A DNA stretch of 7,826 bases. Source: Mycobacterium sp. (GTDB taxonomy: Bacteria; Actinomycetota; Actinomycetes; Mycobacteriales; Mycobacteriaceae). How positions within the stretch are numbered: position 1 is the stretch's first letter; each line of letters begins with the position of its first letter. The DNA lies in contig VERS01000078.1 in assembly GCA_018882545.1 (NCBI GenBank), positions 1 to 7,826 on the forward strand, written 5' to 3'. The notes beneath the pieces are model-generated. The model was not told where the DNA came from, did no database searches, and saw only the letters and a program-made list of their open reading frames with translations. Position numbers and translations under genes: made by a program. Below are positions 1 to 7,008 of the stretch, one piece after another.

Positions 1-1014
1 CCCGCCGAAGCTGATGTTGTGGTGCTCCAGCGCGCCGTTGACCGCCGGCACCCCCACGTGCATGACCACCGCCGACGGGGAGGGGCGGTACTTGATCGAG
101 CGGCGAGGCGTGCGGCCGAGCAGCTGGTAGGTCAGCGGCAACTCGGTGGTGAGAACCACGGCGTCACAAGCGATCCGGTCGCCGGAGTCGGTGCACACCG
201 CCGTCACCCGTGAGCCGGTCCGCTCCAGCTTCGTCACGGTCGATGAGTAACGGAACTGCACGCCGGCATCGACGGCCGCCTTCGCCATCGCCTCCGGAAC
301 GGCCCGCATCCCGCCGCGCGGGAAGTACACCCCGGCGATGGTGTCCATGTAGGCGATCACCGCGTAGGCGGCCAGCGCCTTCTGCGGCGGCACGCCGGCG
401 TAGAGCGCCTGGAACGTGAAGATCCGTTGCAGGCGCTTGTCGGTGATGAAGCGGCCGACCATCTTCTCCCAGCCGCGGAAACCGCCGATGGCCGCCAGCC
501 GGGCCAACTGCGGGGTCAGCAATGACAGCGGCGAGGAGAAGTTGGATCCGATGAAGCCGTCGATCTCCAGCTTGTACAACTCAGTGAGCCAGCTGCGCAG
601 CCGCCAGTACCCGGCAACCTGATCGGGCCCGGCGAACTCTTCGATGGCGGCGGCCATCCGGTCGCCGTCGGCGAAGACGTCCAGCGTCGAGCCGTCGGCG
701 AAAGATGCGCGGTAGGCCGGCTCGGACGGCATCAGCTCGAGGTAATCGGCCATCGGGGCGCCGACGGCGTCGAACGCCTCCTCGATGATGTCGGGCATCG
801 TCAGCACTGTGGCGCCGGTGTCGATCCGGTAGCCGCGGATGTCGGCCTGACCGACCCGGCCACCGGGGAAGTCATAGCGCTCGACGACGGTCACCGAACG
901 GCCCTGACCGGCCAGTTGCATCGCCGCGGACAATCCGGACAGACCGGCACCCACCACGACGACGTGGTCGGTCCGGCCGGGGATGGTGCGCACAGTCCGT
1001 GCCGCAGGGCTCAT
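1..1014 (-). CDS. crtI: Phytoene desaturase CrtI (N-terminal part, cut by window edge)
   Basis: FAD-dependent desaturase that introduces double bonds into phytoene on the way to coloured carotenoids, probably at the membrane. Reading leftward from ATG 1014-1012, the frame is open for 338 codons and leaves the window without a stop; the family is usually about 500 residues, so the C-terminal third is missing. Visible signs: a Rossmann FAD site at residues 18-31 (VVVVGAGLSGLSAA, GxGxxG at 22-27), an acidic residue ending the second strand (E45), and the FPGGRVGQ segment at 49-56 followed by YRIDTGATVLTMP, typical of CrtI/amine-oxidase-like desaturases. The start is supported by AGGAG six bases upstream. 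It follows crtE after 16 bp, so the two are probably co-transcribed. The number of desaturation steps cannot be told. A related carotenoid oxidase or isomerase (CrtO/CrtH-like) is a less likely alternative. Confidence 0.9.
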   Translation of the reverse strand, partial: MSPAARTVRTIPGRTDHVVVVGAGLSGLSAAMQLAGQGRSVTVVERYDFPGGRVGQADIRGYRIDTGATVLTMPDIIEEAFDAVGAPMADYLELMPSEPAYRASFADGSTLDVFADGDRMAAAIEEFAGPDQVAGYWRLRSWLTELYKLEIDGFIGSNFSSPLSLLTPQLARLAAIGGFRGWEKMVGRFITDKRLQRIFTFQALYAGVPPQKALAAYAVIAYMDTIAGVYFPRGGMRAVPEAMAKAAVDAGVQFRYSSTVTKLERTGSRVTAVCTDSGDRIACDAVVLTTELPLTYQLLGRTPRRSIKYRPSPSAVVMHVGVPAVNGALEHHNISFGG

Positions 1015-1030
1015 CAGGGGCTCCTTTTGC

Positions 1031-2161
1031 TCAGTTGATCCGTTGCGTGCACACCGCGGCCATGTCGGCCAGCGCTGATTGCGCCCAGTCGTCGATCCGG
1101 TCGTCGCTGATGAGGTCGACGGCGCAGGCTACCCGTTCGGTGATCAGCTCCTCGATCCAGTCCGGCGCGCCGGTCGCCGCGATCAGCGTCCGCCACTGGT
1201 CGATGGCGGCCTCATCGAGGTGGTCGGCGCTCATCAGTTCGGTGAGTTGACGCCGGACGGCCGCGTCGGCCATCCGGTGGGCCGCCACGACCACGCTGGT
1301 GGCCTTGCGTTCGGCGAGGTCTCCACCGGCCGGCTTGCCGGTCACCGCCGGGGAGCCGAACACCCCGAGCAAGTCATCACGCATCTGGAAGGCCTCCCCG
1401 ACCGCGCTGCCGTAGCCGCTCAGCGCCTCGATCAGCTCCTCACAGCCGGCCATCGCCGCACCGATCTCCAGCGGCCGGCGCACGGTGTAGTTTCCGGACT
1501 TTCGGCGCGCCACGTCGAGAACGGCGTCCAGATCCGGAAGCGCACCGGCGTCGTTGGCCACATCGGCGGACTGCCCGACCGCCAACTCGATGCGCATGGC
1601 GTCGTAGTGCGGCCACGCCCGCAACAGGGCCTCATGGGCCACGCCACTCTCCCGCATCATCTGGTCGGCCCACACCAGGCACAGATCGGACAGCAGGATC
1701 GCCTGGGCGGCGCCGAACCGCTCAGCCGAACCCGACAACCCGTGGTCGCGGTGCCACTGACCGAATTGCACGTGGGCGGCGGGACGCCCGCGCCGCAGCG
1801 GGGAGTCGTCCATGACGTCGTCCTGAAGCAGGGCGAACGCATGGAGCAGTTCCAGACCGGCGGCGGCACGCAGGGCGGCGTCGTCGGAGTCGGCCCCGCA
1901 CAGCCAGCCCAGGTACATGAACGTCGACCGCAGGCACTTGCCGCCGTCGAGGAACTGGACCAGGACATCGGCCGCGAGGTCGACTCCGGTGCGCTCCAGC
2001 TGGGGTACGCACCGGGCGTCGACGAAGTCGGCGACATGCTCGAGAGCCCTGCGCCGCATCCCGTTCCGCCAGATCTCGAACTCGGGCCCGGGTGCCGACA
2101 TCTGCCCACCGTGCGCGCCGCTGCCCCCGCCACGTGGCGACGTGGCCTCGATCGCACGCAA
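1031..2161 (-). CDS. crtE: CrtE-like geranylgeranyl diphosphate synthase
   Basis: Trans-isoprenyl diphosphate synthase, expected to condense IPP with allylic diphosphates to give the C20 precursor of phytoene; cytosolic. Numbered from the TTG start at 2161 (376 aa): IPP-binding GKxxR in GGKCLRS at about 73-79, first Asp-rich motif DDVMD at 114-118 followed by RRGRP, a KSGNYTV segment near 221-227, and second Asp-rich motif QMRDDLLGVFG at 259-269. The first motif lacks the two-residue insertion of proteobacterial and plant CrtE and has Phe five residues before it, as in type I GGPP synthases. TTG 2161 is chosen because AGGAG (2169-2173) sits seven bases before it. ATG 2101 (356 aa) is the alternative but has only a weak GGTGGG upstream. 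crtI follows after 16 bp. Product chain length (C15, C20 or C25) is inferred from context only. Confidence 0.85.
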   Translation of the reverse strand: MRAIEATSPRGGGSGAHGGQMSAPGPEFEIWRNGMRRRALEHVADFVDARCVPQLERTGVDLAADVLVQFLDGGKCLRSTFMYLGWLCGADSDDAALRAAAGLELLHAFALLQDDVMDDSPLRRGRPAAHVQFGQWHRDHGLSGSAERFGAAQAILLSDLCLVWADQMMRESGVAHEALLRAWPHYDAMRIELAVGQSADVANDAGALPDLDAVLDVARRKSGNYTVRRPLEIGAAMAGCEELIEALSGYGSAVGEAFQMRDDLLGVFGSPAVTGKPAGGDLAERKATSVVVAAHRMADAAVRRQLTELMSADHLDEAAIDQWRTLIAATGAPDWIEELITERVACAVDLISDDRIDDWAQSALADMAAVCTQRIN

Positions 2162-2168
2162 TGCAACG

Positions 2169-2173
2169 CTCCT
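2169..2173 (-). promoter_or_regulatory. Ribosome binding site deciding the crtE start
   Basis: On the minus strand AGGAG lies seven bases before TTG 2161, which is in frame with crtE. No comparable Shine-Dalgarno sequence precedes the in-frame ATG at 2101. This favours the longer 376-aa form with a non-ATG start. N-terminal peptide mapping or conservation of the 20 extra residues would settle it. Confidence 0.5.
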
Positions 2174-2248
2174 ATCCGCCGGGGACCCTCGCCCCCCGTG
2201 TTGACACCATTCAAGACGACGCCCGCTGCCGCCGCCCACCGGGGAGTG

Positions 2249-2260
2249 GCATGGTCATGC
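2249..2260. repeat. 12-bp palindrome GCATG-GT-CATGC
   Basis: Perfect 5-bp arms around a 2-bp centre, between crtE and the SDR gene and about 90 bp upstream of the crtE start. Size and position would fit an operator for a dimeric repressor such as a TetR or MarR protein. No such regulator is encoded in the window, so this is inference from symmetry only. Confidence 0.25.
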
Positions 2261-2297
2261 ACGCGTAAGGATTGAACAGGTCATCTAGCTGGGCTTT

Positions 2298-2323
2298 GTC
2301 CCGTCAAGACTGTCCGACGAACC
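2298..2323 (-). promoter_or_regulatory. Possible SigF-like promoter for the crt operon
   Basis: Minus strand reads GGTT (2323-2320), 17 bases, then GGGAC (2302-2298). The mycobacterial SigF consensus is roughly GGTTT-N15-17-GGGTA, so the -35 part and spacing fit and the -10 part matches three of five bases. Carotenoid genes are SigF-dependent in M. smegmatis, which makes the match relevant, but a short degenerate motif like this can occur by chance. It would give a leader of about 130 bases before TTG 2161. Confidence 0.2.
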
Positions 2324-2390
2324 GGAGGTTGACCAATCCGGCACACACCGCGGCGCCGATGGGTTGGAATTGCCGGATGCCGGAGGGACC

Positions 2391-3128
2391 ATGACGCAGC
2401 TGACCGGGAAAGTGGCGCTGGTCACCGGTGCCTCATCGGGTCTGGGAGCCGCGGTGGCGCAGCTGTTCGCCGAACGCGGAGCGACGGTGTTCGGCATCGC
2501 CCGCGACACCACGCGGCTGTCCGAGGTGTTCAAGTCCGTCCCGGGCGGCGTTTTCGCCGCCGCCGACATCACCGATCCCCAGGCCTGCCGCACTGCGGTG
2601 CAGCAGTGTGTGGCGCGGTTCGGCCGGCTGGACGTGCTGGTCAATGCCGCCGGCTTCCACCAGATGCGTCGTACCGGCGAGGTGTCCGACTCCGACTGGG
2701 CCTATGACCTCGCGGCCAACCTGTCGGGCCCGTTCTATCTGTGCCGCGCTGCGCTGCCGCATCTGCTCGATGGCGGCAGCGTCGTCAACGTGGCCTCGGT
2801 GGCGGGTCTGGAAGGCGAGGTCTATTCGGCTGGATACTGCGCCGCCAAGCATGGCCTGGTGGGGTTGACCAGGGCTCTGGCGGTCGAATTCACCCGGGAC
2901 CGGCTCCGGGTGAACGCGGTCTGCCCCGGCGGGATGCTCACCCCGCAGGTCACCGACTTCGTCGCCCCGCCGGACGCCGACTACAAACTGATCATGCGCA
3001 TCGCCGCCCCACGCGGGCTGATGGAACCCCGCGATGTGGCCAGTGTGATCGCGTTCCTGGCCAGTGACGACGCCGCCGCCGTCCACGGCGCCGTCTACAC
3101 CGTCGACAACGGGAAGATGGCCGGCTGA
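2391..3128 (+). CDS. Classical short-chain dehydrogenase/reductase (SDR)
   Basis: NAD(P)-dependent oxidoreductase acting on a hydroxyl or carbonyl group; 245 aa, the normal size for classical SDRs, and cytosolic since no signal peptide or membrane segment is seen. Motifs: cofactor loop TGASSGLG at residues 12-19, Asp59 in the ADI segment, NAAG at 85-88 (variant of NNAG), Asn110, catalytic Ser136, Tyr149 and Lys153 (YCAAK), and PGG at 179-181 after the core. Arg38 just after the second strand suggests NADP(H) preference, a weak inference. ATG 2391 is chosen because GGAGGG ends three bases before it; an in-frame ATG at 2364 has no such site. It diverges from crtE and converges on the DUF732 gene. 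FabG-like reductase, hydroxysteroid-type dehydrogenase or carotenoid-modifying enzyme are all possible; the sequence does not decide. Confidence 0.9.
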   Translation: MTQLTGKVALVTGASSGLGAAVAQLFAERGATVFGIARDTTRLSEVFKSVPGGVFAAADITDPQACRTAVQQCVARFGRLDVLVNAAGFHQMRRTGEVSDSDWAYDLAANLSGPFYLCRAALPHLLDGGSVVNVASVAGLEGEVYSAGYCAAKHGLVGLTRALAVEFTRDRLRVNAVCPGGMLTPQVTDFVAPPDADYKLIMRIAAPRGLMEPRDVASVIAFLASDDAAAVHGAVYTVDNGKMAG

Positions 3129-3148
3129 GGCTACTGCGCGGAGCCGGC
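3120..3148. terminator. Possible bidirectional terminator hairpin
   Basis: GCCGGCT (3120-3126) and AGCCGGC (3142-3148) form a perfect 7-bp stem around a 15-base loop. The stem contains the SDR stop region, and the loop holds the stop codon of the opposing DUF732 gene. No U tract follows on either strand, but mycobacterial terminators often lack one. With just 2 bp between the two stops, any shared terminator must overlap coding sequence as this one does. Confidence 0.35.
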
Positions 3149-3472
3149 GAGAATTCCCGCCATATCCGGGCAGTACGTGCCCACCGCGGCGCCGAGGAAC
3201 TGGCTCACCTGGGTTTGGGTGGTCTCACGGGCCAGGTTCTTGGTCAGGAACGCCATCGACGCATAGGCGTCACCGTCGATCCCGCGGGCCAGCCGCTTGC
3301 AGGTGATCTTGCCGAGCCAGGCGTTGTAGTCGCGGGGCCCGTAGATGCCGAACCCGTGCAACTGGTTGGCGAAGTCGATGTCGGGGTCGGCGTGCGCCGG
3401 GGGGGCCACGGCGATCGCCGCGGCTGCGGCGACGGCCACGGCCGACAGAAGTGCGCGCCCGGCTGCCATCAT
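3131..3472 (-). CDS. Secreted DUF732-family protein
   Basis: Small exported mycobacterial protein of unknown function, 113 aa. Residues 1-28 look like a Sec signal peptide: a short start, a long Ala/Val hydrophobic stretch, then PPAHA with cleavage expected after Ala28. The mature part of about 85 residues shows the DUF732 pattern: DIDFANQLHGFGI near 31-43, Cys58 followed by KRLARG, then QFLGAAVGTYCPD with Cys101. The two cysteines probably form a disulfide outside the cytoplasm. A double Met (3472 and 3469) leaves the exact start open; a weak GAAGA lies just upstream, and a good -10 hexamer only nine bases away suggests a nearly leaderless mRNA. It diverges from mmpL and converges on the SDR gene, so a link with the transporter is possible but unproven. 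Confidence 0.85.
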   Translation of the reverse strand: MMAAGRALLSAVAVAAAAAIAVAPPAHADPDIDFANQLHGFGIYGPRDYNAWLGKITCKRLARGIDGDAYASMAFLTKNLARETTQTQVSQFLGAAVGTYCPDMAGILAGSAQ

Positions 3473-3574
3473 GGTCTTCAGATTCTAGCCCGAACAGTTA
3501 CATGAGCTAATCTCTTGTCACTGTCTGGTTGGCGAAGCGTCGGAGTGCAGTCGGGAGTAAGGGTCGGAAAGCCG
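3473..3574. promoter_or_regulatory. Divergent region between the DUF732 gene and mmpL
   Basis: About 100 bp shared by two diverging genes, so their promoters lie close together or overlap. The DUF732 side has TAGAAT (3482-3487). On the mmpL side TAATCT (3508-3513) fits the loose TANNNT pattern, but I see no good -35 for it. The mmpL frame stays open upstream to TTG 3515; I treat 3515-3574 as leader, though it could be coding. Confidence 0.4.
3482..3487 (-). promoter_or_regulatory. -10 element TAGAAT for the DUF732 gene
   Basis: Minus-strand TAGAAT matches five of six bases of TATAAT and ends nine bases before ATG 3472. Transcription would begin only two or three bases before the start codon, giving a nearly leaderless message, which is common in mycobacteria. 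The -35 region at the right distance (about TTAGCT) is poor. Confidence 0.35.
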
Positions 3575-6559
3575 ATGGTGAAGCTGCGGAGACACAGGGG
3601 TCCCGCCCGCGGCGTCGTCATCCCCGTGACCGAGAACACCGCGTCGAACAGACACGTCGGAGCCCATCCCGCGATACCCCGGATCATCCGGTTGCTCTCG
3701 GTGCCGATCCTGTTCATCTGGTTCGCGGTGGTGGTCGCACTCAACACCGCCATCCCCCAGCTGGAAGTCGTCGGCCAGATGCACTCGGTGTCGCTGGCCC
3801 CCGACGATGCGCCCTCGCTGCAGGCCATGAAGCGGATCGGCGAGGCATTCGACGAATTCGACTCCAACAGCTCGGCGATGATCGTGCTGGAGGGAGAGAC
3901 GCCGCTGGGCGACGAGGCCCACGCCTACTACGACGGTCTGATCGCCGCGTTGCGCGCCGATACCGCCCACGTCCAGAACGTCCAGGACTTCTGGGGCGAC
4001 CCGCTCACCGCGGCGGGCGCCCAGAGCGCCGACGGCAAGGCCGCCTACGTCCAGCTCTACCTGGCCGGCAACCAGGGTGAGTCGCTGGCAAACGAGTCGG
4101 TCGCGGCGGTCCGGGCCATCGTCGAGGGGTCCTCACCACCCCCGGGTGTGGAGGTCTACGTCACCGGCCCCGGCGCGATGGCCTACGACCAGCAGCACGC
4201 CGGCGACAAGGGTGTCCACAAGATAACCGCGGTCACCCTGGTGGTCATTCTCGCGATGCTGCTGTGGATCTACCGCTCGCCGATCACGGTGGCCCTGGCC
4301 TTGGTCATGGTCGGCGTTCAGGTCGGCGCGGCGCGCGGTGTCGTCGCGCTTCTGGGCTACCACGACCTCATCGGCTTATCGACCTTCGCGGTCAACCTGC
4401 TCACCACCCTGGGGATCGCGGTGGCCACCGACTACGCGATCTTCATCCTGGGGCGCTACCAAGAGGCACGACTGGCCGGCGAGAGTCGCGAAACCGCGTT
4501 CTACACGATGTATCACTCCACCGCGCACGTCATTCTCGGCTCGGGCCTGACCATCGCGGGGGCGACGTTCTGTCTGCACTTCACCCGGCTGCCCTACTTC
4601 CAGAGCCTGGGCATACCGCTGGCGATCGGCATGCTCGTCTCGGTCCTCGCTGCGCTGACGATGGCGCCGGCACTGTTGACCGTCGGCAGCCACATCGGGC
4701 TGTTCGAACCGAAACTGGCGATGCGGACCCGGGGGTGGCGCCGGATCGGCACCGCCGTCGTCCGTTGGCCGGGACCGATTTTGGTGGCCTCGATCGCTCT
4801 GGCGTTGGTCGGGTTGTTGGCCCTGCCGTCGTCGGTGAACTCCTACAACGACCGCGCGTATCTGCCGGCCGATCTGCCCGCCAACGTCGGCTACGCGGCG
4901 GCCGACCGGCACTTCCCGCAGGCCCGGATGAACCCCGAACTGCTCATGATCGAAACCGACCACGATCTGCGCAACTCGGCGGACATGCTGGTCATCGACA
5001 AGGTCGCCAAAAACATCTTCCGGGTGCCGGGAGTCGGCCGGGTGCAGGCGATCACCCGACCGCAGGGCACCCCGATCGAGCACACCTCGATCCCGTTCAT
5101 CATGAGCATGGCCGGGGCCACCCAGCAGTTGAACATGTCCTACATGCAGGACCGCATGAAGGACATGCTCAAGATGGGCGACGAGATGCAGATCACCATC
5201 GACACGATGGAACGCATGTACGCGCTGATGGCCGAACTCAACGGGGTCACCCACGACATGGTCGGAAAGACCAAGGAGATGGTGGCGACCACCAACGAAT
5301 TACGGGACAGCCTGGCCAATTTCGACGATTTCTTCCGCCCCATCCGCAACTACTTCTACTGGGAACCGCACTGCTTCAACATCCCGGCCTGCTGGGCAAT
5401 ACGGTCGATGTTCGACGCCCTCGACGGCGTCGACACCCTCAGCGCCAACCTCGACGCGATGGTCGCCGACATGGATCGGCTGGATCAGTTGATGCCGCAG
5501 ATGCTGACGATCATGCCGCCGATGATCGAGAACATGAAGGCCATGCGTGTCTCGATGTTGACGATGCAGTCCACGATGGGCGGCCTGCAGGATCAGATGG
5601 CGGCCATGCAGGAGAACGCCAACGCGATGGGCCAGGCCTTCGACGCCGCCCGCAACGACGACTCCTTCTACCTCCCGCCGGAGGTGTTCGAGAACGAGGA
5701 GTTCAAGCGGGGCATGAAGATGTTCATCTCACCGGACGGAAAGTCGGTTCGGTTCATCATCGCCCACGAGAACGATCCGGCCACACCCGAGGGCCTGGCC
5801 CTGGTCGACAAGATCAAGAACGCTGCCTTCGAGGCCATCAAGGGCACCCCACTGGAAGGGTCGAAGGTCTATCTGGGTGGCACCGCCTCGGCGTACAAGG
5901 ACATGCAGCACGGCGCGAACTACGACCTGCTGATCGCCGGGCTGGCCTCGCTGTGCCTGATCTTCATCATCATGCTGATTCTGACCAAGAGTGTGGTGGC
6001 CGCCGCCGTCATCGTCGGTACCGTGGCGCTCTCGCTGGGCGCCTCGTTCGGGCTCTCGGTACTGATCTGGCAGCACATCCTCGGGATTCCGCTGCACTGG
6101 ATGGTGCTGGCGATGTCGGTCATCATCCTGCTGGCGGTGGGTTCGGACTACAACCTGCTGGTGGTGTCGCGGTTGCGGGAGGAACTCTGGGCGGGGGTCA
6201 ACACCGGGATAATCAGGACCATGGCGGGTTCGGGGTCGGTGGTCACCTCGGCGGGTCTGGTGTTCGGTTTCACCATGGGTTCGATGGTGGTCAGCGACCT
6301 GCGGGTGGCCGGGCAGGTCGGCAGCACCATCGCCCTCGGCTTGCTGTTTGACACCCTGGTCGTGCGCTCGTTCATGACGCCGTCGATCGCAGCCCTGCTC
6401 GGCAGGTGGTTCTGGTGGCCGCAGGTGGTCCGTACCCGGCCGGTACCGCAGCCGTGGCCGACGCCCACTCACCGGGCGGACCGACCGGAAACCAACGGCC
6501 AAGCCGCGGCTGCGGCGGCCGATCAGTTGGCCGTCGCACGGCAGGGAGGTTCACCATGA
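3575..6559 (+). CDS. MmpL-family RND transporter (MmpL4/5-like, coiled-coil type)
   Basis: Proton-driven inner-membrane exporter of lipids, lipopeptides or siderophores; complete at 994 aa. Layout: TM1 about 40-62, porter loop D1 about 63-215, TM2-6 about 216-372, TM7 about 398-418, second loop about 419-784, TM8-12 about 785-943, and a hydrophilic tail after [10 protein letters not shown]. Both proton-relay Asp-Tyr pairs are present: ATDYAIF (286-287) in TM4 and GSDYNLL (858-859) in TM10. The second loop carries a helical, very Met-rich stretch (about 510-685) with a tip holding YFYWEPHC and IPACW (Cys600, Cys606), as I recall from MmpL4/MmpL5. ATG 3575 has GGAAAG before it and a typical lead to TM1; TTG 3515 would add 20 residues and GTG 3626 would remove 17. 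No mmpS is adjacent. The downstream DUF5078 gene overlaps by 4 bp. Substrate unknown. Confidence 0.93.
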   Translation: MVKLRRHRGPARGVVIPVTENTASNRHVGAHPAIPRIIRLLSVPILFIWFAVVVALNTAIPQLEVVGQMHSVSLAPDDAPSLQAMKRIGEAFDEFDSNSSAMIVLEGETPLGDEAHAYYDGLIAALRADTAHVQNVQDFWGDPLTAAGAQSADGKAAYVQLYLAGNQGESLANESVAAVRAIVEGSSPPPGVEVYVTGPGAMAYDQQHAGDKGVHKITAVTLVVILAMLLWIYRSPITVALALVMVGVQVGAARGVVALLGYHDLIGLSTFAVNLLTTLGIAVATDYAIFILGRYQEARLAGESRETAFYTMYHSTAHVILGSGLTIAGATFCLHFTRLPYFQSLGIPLAIGMLVSVLAALTMAPALLTVGSHIGLFEPKLAMRTRGWRRIGTAVVRWPGPILVASIALALVGLLALPSSVNSYNDRAYLPADLPANVGYAAADRHFPQARMNPELLMIETDHDLRNSADMLVIDKVAKNIFRVPGVGRVQAITRPQGTPIEHTSIPFIMSMAGATQQLNMSYMQDRMKDMLKMGDEMQITIDTMERMYALMAELNGVTHDMVGKTKEMVATTNELRDSLANFDDFFRPIRNYFYWEPHCFNIPACWAIRSMFDALDGVDTLSANLDAMVADMDRLDQLMPQMLTIMPPMIENMKAMRVSMLTMQSTMGGLQDQMAAMQENANAMGQAFDAARNDDSFYLPPEVFENEEFKRGMKMFISPDGKSVRFIIAHENDPATPEGLALVDKIKNAAFEAIKGTPLEGSKVYLGGTASAYKDMQHGANYDLLIAGLASLCLIFIIMLILTKSVVAAAVIVGTVALSLGASFGLSVLIWQHILGIPLHWMVLAMSVIILLAVGSDYNLLVVSRLREELWAGVNTGIIRTMAGSGSVVTSAGLVFGFTMGSMVVSDLRVAGQVGSTIALGLLFDTLVVRSFMTPSIAALLGRWFWWPQVVRTRPVPQPWPTPTHRADRPETNGQAAAAAADQLAVARQGGSP
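6544..6549 (+). promoter_or_regulatory. Ribosome binding site inside the mmpL 3' end
   Basis: GGGAGG ends six bases before ATG 6556 and lies in the last codons of mmpL. Together with the 4-bp ATGA overlap of stop and start it points to translational coupling, and it fixes the DUF5078 start against the longer open frame that extends back into mmpL to 6406. Confidence 0.7.
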
Positions 6560-7008
6560 GGGATGTGCGGAGGCGGGTTGTTCAGGCGTTGGCCGCGCTG
6601 GGGATCTGCTCGACCGTGTTGGCGCCGGCAACCGCCGGCGCCGACGCCAGCGACGACTACCCGATCCCGAACCGGATGATCAAGACCAACTGCGACGCCG
6701 AACAGATAATGGCCGCCGCACGCGATGTCGAACCGGTCTACTACGAGCGCTACATGATCGACTACAACAACAAGTCCCCGGTGATTCAGCAGGCGGCTCG
6801 CGACTACATCCACGGTTTCTTCGCCAAGACCCCCGAAGAGCGCCGAGCCTGGTCAGAACAGTTGGCCACCAACATCTACGCCGATCCACTGGCGTTCCAG
6901 TGGCCCAACCACGCCAAGCTGTTCTTCAACAACAAGGGCGTGGCGGCCAACACCACCGACATCTGCGGCAACTATCCGCCCGGCGATATGTCGGTATGGA
7001 CCTGGTGA
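6556..7008 (+). CDS. Secreted DUF5078-like protein coupled to mmpL
   Basis: Small exported mycobacterial protein of unknown function, 150 aa. The N terminus [10 protein letters not shown] followed by a hydrophobic Ala/Leu stretch and ATAGADA reads as a Sec signal peptide, cleaved near Ala31. The mature part of about 119 residues is rich in aromatics and contains [11 protein letters not shown] (Cys46), [13 protein letters not shown] (60-72), [12 protein letters not shown] (119-130) and the C-terminal [16 protein letters not shown] with Cys137. I recognise this as DUF5078-like from memory of [14 protein letters not shown] endings. The cysteines could form a disulfide in the periplasm or cell wall. 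ATG 6556 overlaps the mmpL stop and has GGGAGG upstream, so the protein is probably made together with the transporter. A periplasmic accessory or substrate-carrier role is inference from context alone; it is not an MmpS. Confidence 0.85.
   Translation: MRDVRRRVVQALAALGICSTVLAPATAGADASDDYPIPNRMIKTNCDAEQIMAAARDVEPVYYERYMIDYNNKSPVIQQAARDYIHGFFAKTPEERRAWSEQLATNIYADPLAFQWPNHAKLFFNNKGVAANTTDICGNYPPGDMSVWTW

Larger units (their letters stand above)
2162..2390. promoter_or_regulatory. Divergent control region between crtE and the SDR gene
   Basis: About 229 bp separate the chosen crtE and SDR starts, so promoters for both directions should lie here. Seen: TTGA/TCAA arms around 6 bp (2201-2214), a 5-2-5 palindrome (2249-2260), and a minus-strand GGTT-N17-GGGAC (2298-2323) resembling a SigF promoter. 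I see no convincing -35/-10 pair for a housekeeping promoter in either direction. The SDR gene has a good ribosome site, GGAGGG (2382-2387), three bases before its ATG. Frames open across this region are extensions of crtE or antisense shadows. Confidence 0.5.

Noticed and set aside
19..622. Three small plus-strand open frames opposite crtI
   Set aside because: Low-complexity antisense shadows; the minus strand reads continuously as CrtI.
1079..2275. 398-codon plus-strand open frame opposite crtE
   Set aside because: Antisense shadow of a gene with G/C-rich third positions; the protein is His/Gly/Arg-rich with no recognisable domain, while the minus strand carries clear prenyl synthase motifs.
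2433..3086. 217-codon minus-strand open frame opposite the SDR gene
   Set aside because: Antisense shadow; the plus strand has a complete SDR with catalytic Ser, Tyr and Lys.
3494..3524. ACAGT and ACTGT arms in the DUF732/mmpL divergent region
   Set aside because: Five-base arms more than 20 bp apart; this is within chance expectation.
3515..3574. mmpL start at TTG 3515
   Set aside because: The 20 extra residues would lie in the short shared promoter region and have no good ribosome site; ATG 3575 is preferred, though not proven.
4264..6351. 695-codon plus-strand open frame inside mmpL
   Set aside because: Out-of-frame shadow of mmpL with extreme Arg/Gly/His/Asp content; the mmpL frame shows all the transporter motifs.
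5729..6502. 257-codon minus-strand open frame opposite mmpL
   Set aside because: Antisense shadow, rich in Arg, His, Gln and Asp, with no ribosome site or domain.
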